A stretch of DNA of 44,537 bases, from the NCBI GenBank assembly GCA_910585245.1, contig CAJUCO010000018.1, forward strand, positions 1-44,537. Reading direction: 5' to 3'. This document shows, piece by piece, positions 39,123-44,537 of the stretch. A program made the position numbers and the translations under genes. This DNA comes from an uncultured Oscillibacter sp. Its GTDB lineage: Bacteria > Bacillota > Clostridia > Oscillospirales > Oscillospiraceae. Position 1 is the stretch's first letter; each line of letters starts with the position of its first letter. The notes beneath the pieces are model-generated. The model was given only the letters and a program-made list of their open reading frames with translations. It searched no databases and was not told the DNA's origin.

Positions 39123-39502
39123 GCTTTCAGCAGGCGGGGGACCTGCTGGACAAGCTGGCGGAGCCTTTCCCGGAGGTCTTGTTTGAGGGCCTCAACGGCG
39201 GCGTGAACATTCTGGAGGACGCTGTGGCGGACCCGGAGTTTCCCCAGGGGGAGATGTACGTCCTGGGGGAGTATTGCGACGGTCTCCTGGGCCGGTATAT
39301 CAACCTTTACTACGGTTCCTTCGCCGCCTTGGCGGAGCGGGAGGACTGGTCTTTGGAGGACTGGTCCGGCGAGCTGGAGAAAACGCTCTCCCATGAGTTG
39401 ACTCACCATATGGAGGCCCGGAGCGGTCTCCACGCCCTGGACGACAAGGACGAGGCGGAGATGGCCGCATGGCGGGCGGAATACGGAGTGGATGAGCAAT
39501 AG
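39113..39502 (+). CDS. Small zincin-like metallopeptidase
   Basis: A 129-aa protein of the zincin-like metallopeptidase family (PF06262-like). The zinc site is HELTHHME, with His94, Glu95 and His98. It starts at GTG 39113 inside the end of the phosphatase gene, with GGAGGG just upstream, so it is translated by coupling. The substrate and role are unknown. It is soluble, without a signal peptide. Confidence 0.82.
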   Translation: MVLSFQQAGDLLDKLAEPFPEVLFEGLNGGVNILEDAVADPEFPQGEMYVLGEYCDGLLGRYINLYYGSFAALAEREDWSLEDWSGELEKTLSHELTHHMEARSGLHALDDKDEAEMAAWRAEYGVDEQ

Positions 39503-39593
39503 TCCCATGGAGCTGAAAAGAGGCAATTTACCGCCGCTCAACCGGCGGGGCTGGAGCCTGCCGGTGTAGGGAGCGGGCTTAAGAAGAGGTTTG

Positions 39594-39627
39594 AAAAACC
39601 GGAAGGGGGACGGCCCTTCCGGTTTTT
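39594..39627. terminator. Bidirectional terminator
   Basis: A perfect 14-bp stem AAAAACCGGAAGGG with its complement, 6-nt loop and T runs at both outer ends. It ends the plus-strand metallopeptidase transcript and the minus-strand yedF-Nudix operon. Confidence 0.85.
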
Positions 39628-39628
39628 C

Positions 39629-40147
39629 CTATTTTGTGGGGAAACCAAATTGCTCGCGCATATCGAAGAGAAATTGCAGGAAACTCTCCGGGTAGGGAAT
39701 GAAGGTCCCCTGGCGCAGCATACCGAGGATTTCCCCCAAAGTTGCCCAGCGAACGGCTTGGACTTCCTCTTTTTGCAGGATCAGGTCCTCAAGAGGCAGG
39801 TCCTTTGTGAGAAGGTAAAAATCGTCAAAGCCCCCGTCGAAGTTCACCGTCACCGAGGGCCTAAGGCCCCCCAGGTTCAGAGGATAACCCAGCTCCTCCC
39901 GGAATTCCCGCTCCGCCCCCTGGCGGCTGGTCTCCCCGGCGTCCACGCCGCCGCCTACCGACAGATCCCAGAGATTGGGCCAGATGAATTTTTCCGGGGT
40001 TCGCTGCTGAATCAGCAGACGCCCCCGGTGGTCGAAGACGCAGACGTGAACCACCGTCCGGTACTCGCCGGGGGAACGCCCGGCGTTCCGTTCCCCGGTT
40101 TTTCCCAGAGGGAGGCGGTTTTCATCGTATAAGTCCACCAGTTCCAT
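39629..40147 (-). CDS. Nudix hydrolase
   Basis: A 172-aa Nudix protein with an intact Nudix box, GGGVDAGETSRQGAEREFRE followed by ELG. The N terminus (LVDLYDENRLPLGKTGERNAG) resembles the YfcD/isopentenyl-diphosphate-isomerase-like Nudix group. The substrate is unknown. GAGGGGG is 8 nt before the chosen ATG; a Met five codons upstream lacks a site. It is the last gene of the yedF operon, 11 bp after the DUF6472 gene. Confidence 0.88.
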   Translation of the reverse strand: MELVDLYDENRLPLGKTGERNAGRSPGEYRTVVHVCVFDHRGRLLIQQRTPEKFIWPNLWDLSVGGGVDAGETSRQGAEREFREELGYPLNLGGLRPSVTVNFDGGFDDFYLLTKDLPLEDLILQKEEVQAVRWATLGEILGMLRQGTFIPYPESFLQFLFDMREQFGFPTK

Positions 40148-40158
40148 AGAGTTCCCCC

Positions 40159-40332
40159 TCATTGCTTTGCCGCCGTTTTGTAGTCTCCGCCGGGACGGTA
40201 GAAGGGACAGGCGGTGTTGGTTCCCTTTAAAAAACGTTCCATCTCGTCTTCGTCCAGATCCATGGCGCAGACAAAGGCCCCCAGCTCTTCGTCGTAGTCA
40301 TAGCAGACGCAATCCTCACAGATATTCGCCAT
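40159..40332 (-). CDS. DUF6472-like small cysteine-rich protein (57 aa)
   Basis: A 57-aa acidic protein with an N-terminal Cys cluster (MANICEDCVCYDYDEELGAF), further Cys at 22 and 42 and the ending CPFYRPGGDYK. It matches my memory of the clostridial DUF6472 family. The five Cys suggest metal or Fe-S binding, or sulfur/selenium handling. AGAGGTGA lies 7 nt before the ATG at 40332. It fits tightly between the DUF3343 gene (14-bp gap) and the Nudix gene (11-bp gap). Confidence 0.78.
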   Translation of the reverse strand: MANICEDCVCYDYDEELGAFVCAMDLDEDEMERFLKGTNTACPFYRPGGDYKTAAKQ

Positions 40333-40346
40333 CAGGCATCACCTCT

Positions 40347-40583
40347 TTAGAAGATGATAGCATAAATGCCCTCCACATCCAAGTGTTTTTTCATCACCAG
40401 CTCCTCCAGGGCCTCCCGGCTGTCCGGCGGCGCGGCCCAGCACAGGCCGCATCCGGCGGTAACGCTCCGGGGCGCGGGGATCAGCCGCCCCGGCAGACCC
40501 GCCGCCTTGCAGGCGGACTCCATGGACATGGCTCCGGCAGTGGTGCGAAACGTCACCACGCACTTCTTCTGCCGTTCCCGCAT
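40347..40583 (-). CDS. DUF3343 protein (putative Se/S carrier)
   Basis: A 78-aa protein of the DUF3343 / Se_S_carrier family (PF11823), thought to carry selenium or sulfur. It has the typical start KKCVVTFRTTAGAMSMESAC, a middle CGLCWAAPP, and a C terminus ending in EGIYAII. The Cys pair in AGCGLC is the probable carrier site. It lies 2 bp after the cysteine desulfurase stop, in line with receiving sulfur or selenium from it. Confidence 0.82.
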   Translation of the reverse strand: MRERQKKCVVTFRTTAGAMSMESACKAAGLPGRLIPAPRSVTAGCGLCWAAPPDSREALEELVMKKHLDVEGIYAIIF

Positions 40584-40585
40584 AC

Positions 40586-41728
40586 CTACAGCGCCTCCCG
40601 GGCCAGAATGCCAACCGCCGCCGCCGCCGCGTCGGTCTCCGCTTCCGTGTTGAAATAGGACCAGGAGAAGCGGACGGCCCCCTGCTCCTCCGTCCCCAGG
40701 CAGCGGTGTAGCCGGGGGGCGCAGTGGGCGCCGGGGCGGGTGGCGATACCAAACCGCTCCGCCAACTGGTCGGACACCTGGGCGGAGTCCCAGCCAGCGA
40801 TGTTCAGTGTGACAATGGGAGCCCGGAGGGAGGCCGCCCAATCCCCGTAGACCGTCACTCCCGGCAGGTCCCGGACCCTCCGGACAAACCGGCTGGCCAG
40901 AGCGTCCTCGTGGGCGTAAATCACGCCGGTTCCGGTTTCACGCAGAAAGTCCAGGGCGGCGTTTAGACCCGCCAGACCGTGGCCATTGAGGGTTCCCGCC
41001 TCCAGGCGGGTGGGATACTCCCGGGGCTGGGTCTCAGAATAGCTTTGCACGCCGGTGCCTCCCACGGCCAGAGGGCGGATTTCCACCCCCTCCCGGAGGC
41101 AAAGCCCGCCGGTACCCTGAGGGCCCATAAGGCCCTTGTGCCCTGTGAAGCAGACCACGTCGATGCCCTGGGCCGTCATGTCGATGGGGAGGACTCCCGC
41201 GGTTTGGGAGGCGTCCAACAAGAAGAGCAGGCCGTGCTCCCTGGCAAAGCGGCCCACCCGCCCGATTTCCACCACGTCCCCGGTCAAATTGGAGGCGTGG
41301 GTGCAGACCACAGCTTTCGTGTGGGGCCGCAGAAGCCGGGCAAAGGCGGCGTAATCCAGCCGCCCGTTTCTACCGGCGGGGACAAAGTCCACCTCCGCCC
41401 CCTGCTCCCGAAGGCGGTACAGGGGCCGGAGAACGGAGTTGTGCTCCCAATCCGTGGAGATCACATGGTCCCCCGGGCCCAGCAGACCGGAAATGGCTGT
41501 GTTTAGAGCCTGGGTGGAGTTTGAGGTAAAGCACACATGGTCCGCCCGGGGACAGCCCAAAAGAGCCGCCAGCTTCTCCCGGGTCTCATAGATGGTCCGG
41601 GCCGCGGACAAAGCTCCCGCGTGCCCTCCCCGGCCGCTGTTTCCATAGGAGGACAGGGCCTCCAGCATGGCCGTGGCCACAGTCGGGGGCTTCATTTGGG
41701 TGGTGGCGGCGTTGTCCAGGTAGATCAT
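40586..41728 (-). CDS. Cysteine desulfurase family protein (selenium-cluster type)
   Basis: A 380-aa PLP-dependent class V aminotransferase-fold enzyme that takes sulfur from cysteine (or selenium from selenocysteine) to a catalytic Cys. The PLP Lys is in FTGHKGLMGPQG (Lys198) and the catalytic Cys in RPGAHCAPRL (Cys336). The short active-site loop is that of the EF2568-like subgroup usually found with yedF. Its ATG overlaps the yedF stop by 4 nt. It is likely the sulfur/selenium donor for YedF and DUF3343. Confidence 0.92.
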   Translation of the reverse strand: MIYLDNAATTQMKPPTVATAMLEALSSYGNSGRGGHAGALSAARTIYETREKLAALLGCPRADHVCFTSNSTQALNTAISGLLGPGDHVISTDWEHNSVLRPLYRLREQGAEVDFVPAGRNGRLDYAAFARLLRPHTKAVVCTHASNLTGDVVEIGRVGRFAREHGLLFLLDASQTAGVLPIDMTAQGIDVVCFTGHKGLMGPQGTGGLCLREGVEIRPLAVGGTGVQSYSETQPREYPTRLEAGTLNGHGLAGLNAALDFLRETGTGVIYAHEDALASRFVRRVRDLPGVTVYGDWAASLRAPIVTLNIAGWDSAQVSDQLAERFGIATRPGAHCAPRLHRCLGTEEQGAVRFSWSYFNTEAETDAAAAAVGILAREAL

Positions 41729-42342
41729 GGCCGGATCACCTTGCCCGCTCCCGCCAACTTTTCCACAATGGCGTACATATTCGTCACGTTTCCAACAGCC
41801 AGTTCCTCTGTCAAACCATAGTGGTTCAGGCAGGTGCCGCAGGTGAGAATCCCTACCCCCTGGGCTTCCAGGGTTTTCAGATCCTCTAAGGAGTCGGAAC
41901 CCCGGCAGGTGAGATGGGCCCCGCCGTTATAAAAGAGCATGGCCGCCGGTAGTTTTGGCAGCTGGCTCACGGCGAAGAGAAAGCCCTTCATCAACGCCTT
42001 TCCCAGCTCGTCGCTGCCCCGGCCCATGGCGGCGCTGTCCACCGCTACCACCAGATCTTCCCTGGTGTCCGGGCCGCAAGAGAGAGGCGGTTCCTCCAGG
42101 GGCGTTTCCCCAATGGGATTTGTCACCTCCATGGAAACTACAAACTCCCGGCCGCTTAGTTTTTCGGACCGGGCCGCCAGCTTGTACCCTGTGGCCATCC
42201 GGCTCAGGTTCTGAACGGAGATCTCATTGTCCACATGGACCTCCAGCGTCCCCGGTTCGGTCATCTCCCGCAGAGCCCGCGTGGCTTTCACCACTGGGAT
42301 GGGGCACAGTTCTCCCATGGCGTTTACAACGATCTTTCCCAT
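41725..42342 (-). CDS. yedF: YedF-like sulfurtransferase, selenium metabolism
   Basis: A 205-aa two-domain protein: an N-terminal TusA/SirA-like domain with the catalytic CPIP motif (GELCPIPVVK, Cys13) and a C-terminal DsrE-like domain with Cys in AHLTCRGS and LTCGTCLNHYG. This matches the selenium-metabolism protein YedF. I choose ATG 42342 because GGAGG is 7 nt upstream; the ATG at 42348 is too close to it. It is the first gene of a five-gene operon. Such clusters supply Se or S to selenoenzymes or molybdenum hydroxylases; none of these is in the window. Confidence 0.92.
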   Translation of the reverse strand: MGKIVVNAMGELCPIPVVKATRALREMTEPGTLEVHVDNEISVQNLSRMATGYKLAARSEKLSGREFVVSMEVTNPIGETPLEEPPLSCGPDTREDLVVAVDSAAMGRGSDELGKALMKGFLFAVSQLPKLPAAMLFYNGGAHLTCRGSDSLEDLKTLEAQGVGILTCGTCLNHYGLTEELAVGNVTNMYAIVEKLAGAGKVIRP

Positions 42343-42372
42343 AGCCATACCTCCATTTTAATCGTCTCCCTC

Positions 42373-42401
42373 ATTGTACCGCCCCGGGCGGCGGAATACA
42401 A
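42373..42401 (-). promoter_or_regulatory. Promoter of the yedF operon
   Basis: Minus-strand TTGTAT and TACAAT separated by 17 bp. The spacer contains the GC palindrome CCGCC-CCG-GGCGG, a possible operator. Confidence 0.6.
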
Positions 42402-42438
42402 GGGTTATTTTTTAAAAAGAATAGCGGATGAAAACTTC

Positions 42439-42467
42439 TTGAATCAAGGGGACATCTGTGATATAGT
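42439..42467 (+). promoter_or_regulatory. Promoter of the hypothetical gene at 42640
   Basis: TTGAAT and TATAGT separated by 17 bp, about 170 bp upstream of the start codon. The transcribed leader contains a hairpin (TCAAG-GCCGC with GCGGC-CCTTGA, about 42510-42535) of unknown role. Confidence 0.5.
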
Positions 42468-42639
42468 GGACAAAGTTGAAAATGCGCCAATATTTGCGGT
42501 GACGGCCGGGTCAAGGCCGCGAAGGCGGCCCTTGAAAGGGGCCCGCTGCCGCTGAGTTTTGCCGTATCTGCGGATGCGGTTGAACCTGTCTGGCGATAAA
42601 ATCACGGCTGAGAATGAAATGCAGGGGGAGGGTTTTGCT

Positions 42640-43104
42640 ATGTCCGATATTTTTAACGAGGGCAAGATGGTGCAGCTCTTAGAGGGATGTATTCCAGAGG
42701 GGGAGGTCCTTTTGGCGGGGGTGCACGGCATCACGCTTCAGGTGAACCGGAAAAAGACCTCCAAATTCGATGTGTACGTGGGGATTACCGGACAGTATCT
42801 GGTGGTTGTCGAGTGTGAGGAGCGGACATATCTGAATCAGTTTTACCATATTCCGGACCTGCGAAAGACCGTGGCGGAGGATTTGGGGACCTGTTTTCCC
42901 CTGGCGGAAATCCAAGACTGCCGACTGAAAAAGGCCATGATGGGCAGTGTGAGCTGCTCCATCACGCTGAAGGACGGCAGCTTTCTCAAGTTCCTGTTGC
43001 CAAAGCGAGGGGGCCTGGGAGGCGGTATGCCCCGTCACGGGGAATACCGGGAGAAGATCATCGCCCGCCTGAGCGGCCTGGGCTGCACCCGGCAGGCGCT
43101 TTAA
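42640..43104 (+). CDS. Hypothetical protein, PH-domain-like
   Basis: A 154-aa soluble protein dominated by predicted beta strands (GITLQVNRKKTSKFDVYVGI, QYLVVVECEERTYL) and ending in a helix. The pattern of a membrane- or protein-binding bacterial PH-like domain is plausible but I cannot name a family. The start at 42640 has GGGGGAGGG upstream. It lies 33 bp before the diaminopimelate decarboxylase gene and is likely co-transcribed. Confidence 0.65.
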   Translation: MSDIFNEGKMVQLLEGCIPEGEVLLAGVHGITLQVNRKKTSKFDVYVGITGQYLVVVECEERTYLNQFYHIPDLRKTVAEDLGTCFPLAEIQDCRLKKAMMGSVSCSITLKDGSFLKFLLPKRGGLGGGMPRHGEYREKIIARLSGLGCTRQAL

Positions 43105-43137
43105 AAGTTCCATTACAAAAGAGTTGAGGTTGTTGTT

Positions 43138-44397
43138 ATGAAAACGCCCTTTGTCACAAGAAGTCAGCTGGAGGCCATTGCCGGCCGGTATCCCACGCCC
43201 TTTCATCTCTACGACGAGAGGGGCATCCGGGAGAACGCCCGCCGCCTGAACGCCGCCTTTGCCTGGAATCCCGGCTTTCGGGAGTATTTCGCCGTCAAGG
43301 CCACTCCCACCCCCGCCATATTGAAAATCCTCCATGAGGAGGGGTGCGGGTGCGATTGCTCGTCTCTGGCGGAGCTGGAGCTGGCGGAGCGCTGCGGCAT
43401 CACCGGAGAGGAGGGGATTATGTTCTCCTCCAACAACACCACAGAGGAGGAGTTCCGGGCTGCCTGCCGTCTGGGGGGAATCGTCAATTTGGACGACATC
43501 ACCCTCATTGACACGCTGGTCAAGGCGGTGGGGAAGGTTCCGGAAAAAGTCTGCTGCCGCTATAACCCCGGCGGAGTCTTCACCTTGGGGGAGAGCCGGG
43601 ATGGCGTCCAGGTGATGGACACTCCCGGCGACGCCAAGTACGGCATGACCCGGCCCCAGCTGGCGGAGGCCTTCCGGCGGCTGAGGGACCTGGGGGTGAA
43701 GGAGTTTGGCATCCATGCGTTCCTGGCTTCCAACACGCTTTCCAACGACTATTATCCTGCGCTTTCCCGCATTCTCTTCCAGCTGGCGGTGGAGCTCCAG
43801 GAGGAGACCATGTGCCGGATTGCCTTCATCAATCTCTCCGGCGGCGTGGGCGTACCCTACCGTCCGGAGGAGGCGGAGAACGACATTGCGGTCATCGGCG
43901 AGGGCGTCCGGAAAGCCTTTGAAGATATTCTGGTTCCCGCCGGTATGGGCAATGTGGCTTTGTACACGGAGTTGGGGCGCTATATGTTGGCCCCTTACGG
44001 CCACCTGGTTACCCGGGTGATTCACGAAAAGCATATCTACAAGGAGTATATTGGCGTGGACGCCTGTGCCTGTAACCTGATGCGCCCCGCCATGTATGGG
44101 GCCTACCACCATATTACGGTTATGGGCAAAGAGGACGCGCCTTGCAACCGTCTATACGATGTGGCGGGGAGCCTTTGTGAGAACAATGACAAGTTTGCCG
44201 TAGACCGGATGCTGCCCAAGACGGACGTGGGGGATTTGCTGGTGATTCACGACACCGGGGCCCACGGCTTTTCCATGGGCTACAACTATAATGGCAAACT
44301 CCGCTCGGCGGAGCTGCTCCTCCGGGAGGACGGGTCCGTGGACCTGATTCGCCGGGCAGAGACGCTGGAGGACTATTTCGCGACCTTGATTTGGTGA
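43138..44397 (+). CDS. lysA: Diaminopimelate decarboxylase-like PLP enzyme
   Basis: A 419-aa fold-type III PLP decarboxylase. The PLP Lys is Lys54 in YFAVKATPTP, and C-terminal active-site parts are ELGRYMLAPYGH, SLCENNDKF (the CES-type substrate Cys) and YNYNGKLRSAE. The usual reaction is meso-diaminopimelate to lysine. The motif normally GIHCHIGS reads GIHAFLASN here, which is divergent, so a related substrate cannot be excluded. The start at 43138 follows GAGGTTG. A terminator follows 5 bp after the stop. Confidence 0.85.
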   Translation: MKTPFVTRSQLEAIAGRYPTPFHLYDERGIRENARRLNAAFAWNPGFREYFAVKATPTPAILKILHEEGCGCDCSSLAELELAERCGITGEEGIMFSSNNTTEEEFRAACRLGGIVNLDDITLIDTLVKAVGKVPEKVCCRYNPGGVFTLGESRDGVQVMDTPGDAKYGMTRPQLAEAFRRLRDLGVKEFGIHAFLASNTLSNDYYPALSRILFQLAVELQEETMCRIAFINLSGGVGVPYRPEEAENDIAVIGEGVRKAFEDILVPAGMGNVALYTELGRYMLAPYGHLVTRVIHEKHIYKEYIGVDACACNLMRPAMYGAYHHITVMGKEDAPCNRLYDVAGSLCENNDKFAVDRMLPKTDVGDLLVIHDTGAHGFSMGYNYNGKLRSAELLLREDGSVDLIRRAETLEDYFATLIW

Positions 44398-44402
44398 GAA
44401 AA

Positions 44403-44430
44403 ACCGCCTGGGAGTCATCTCCCAGGCGGT
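44403..44430. terminator. Terminator after the decarboxylase gene, next to repeat D
   Basis: A perfect 12-bp stem ACCGCCTGGGAG with loop TCAT and its complement, preceded by an A run. Repeat D starts at the next base, so by analogy with copies B and C this is one of a pair of flanking hairpins; the other would be beyond the window. Confidence 0.78.
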
Positions 44431-44537
44431 CCGGCTGTCAAAAAAGGATTTTCGCCAGCCGGAGCAAGGTTTTCAGACCTTGAAAAGGTCTGAAAACCTT
44501 CTGATTGAAAACGAGAGAAACCCCTGATGGGTTTCTC
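44431..44537 (-). repeat. Three-hairpin repeat, copy D (cut by window end)
   Basis: In minus orientation. Hairpin 3 is CCGGCTG/CAGCCGG (44431-44437, 44456-44462), hairpin 2 is AAGGTTTTCAGACCTT and its complement (44466-44481, 44485-44500), the linker is at about 44501-44511, and hairpin 1 begins CGAGAGAAACCC (44512-44523) and is cut at the last base. Compared with copies B and C, hairpin 3 has an A-T pair replaced by C-G, again compensated. Confidence 0.85.

Noticed and set aside
11650..44537. CRISPR array
   Set aside because: The repeats are four single, widely separated copies with internal hairpins, without regular spacers or cas genes.

Overview
The window looks like chromosome of a GC-rich, anaerobic, spore-forming clostridium, most likely Oscillospiraceae (Oscillibacter / Flavonifractor / Lawsonibacter-like). 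The grounds are an [FeFe] hydrogenase with a flavoprotein partner, a four-subunit pyruvate:ferredoxin oxidoreductase, a LysM-GH18 spore-cortex type enzyme, a two-gene SufCB Fe-S assembly pair, clostridial small families and Shine-Dalgarno-led genes throughout. The placement comes from recognised families, not from a database search.

Layout. 1-1.5 kb: a tyrosine integrase ends against the 3' end of tRNA-Arg(ACG); an integrated element probably runs off the left edge. 1.7-4.3 kb: a YkvI-like membrane protein and a LysM-GH18 hydrolase diverge. 4.4-7.6 kb: purB and purA (AMP synthesis) with a broken small frame between them. 7.6-11.6 kb: an [FeFe] hydrogenase and its NuoF/GltD-like partner, with a 164-bp inverted-repeat element at the hydrogenase stop codon. 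11.7-16.4 kb: an Xre regulator, a Cof-type HAD phosphatase, an OppA-like lipoprotein, a hypothetical protein and a Bax-inhibitor-1 protein. 16.4-19 kb: SufB/D-like and SufC genes, divergent from a ferritin-like gene. 19.2-21.4 kb: an autoregulated-looking GntR(YtrA)-ABC operon ending in a 29-residue hydrophobic peptide and a zinc ribbon. 21.4-26.6 kb: a co-directional set of leucine-rich protein, VWA/metallopeptidase-like protein, nitroreductase, MoxR-type AAA ATPase, Nfu protein and a small phage-type protein. 26.9-30 kb: porCDAB. 30.1-34 kb: NhaC-type antiporter and a GH13 debranching enzyme. 34-35.4 kb: ECF sigma factor and probable anti-sigma. 35.5-39.5 kb: asnA, gltX, then a divergent HAD phosphatase and a small metallopeptidase. 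39.6-42.4 kb: a five-gene selenium/sulfur-handling operon (yedF, cysteine desulfurase, DUF3343, DUF6472, Nudix). 42.4-44.4 kb: a hypothetical protein and a diaminopimelate decarboxylase.

The most unusual signal is non-coding. A dispersed repeat of three consecutive hairpins (111 bp core) occurs four times, at about 11.66, 19.05, 26.78 and 44.43 kb. The stems keep pairing through compensatory changes. At the two copies fully inside the window the repeat lies between two near-identical copies of a terminator hairpin, starting about 194 bp apart. The hairpin sequence differs from locus to locus. This looks like a small element that enters transcription terminators and duplicates them, or a concerted RNA structure.
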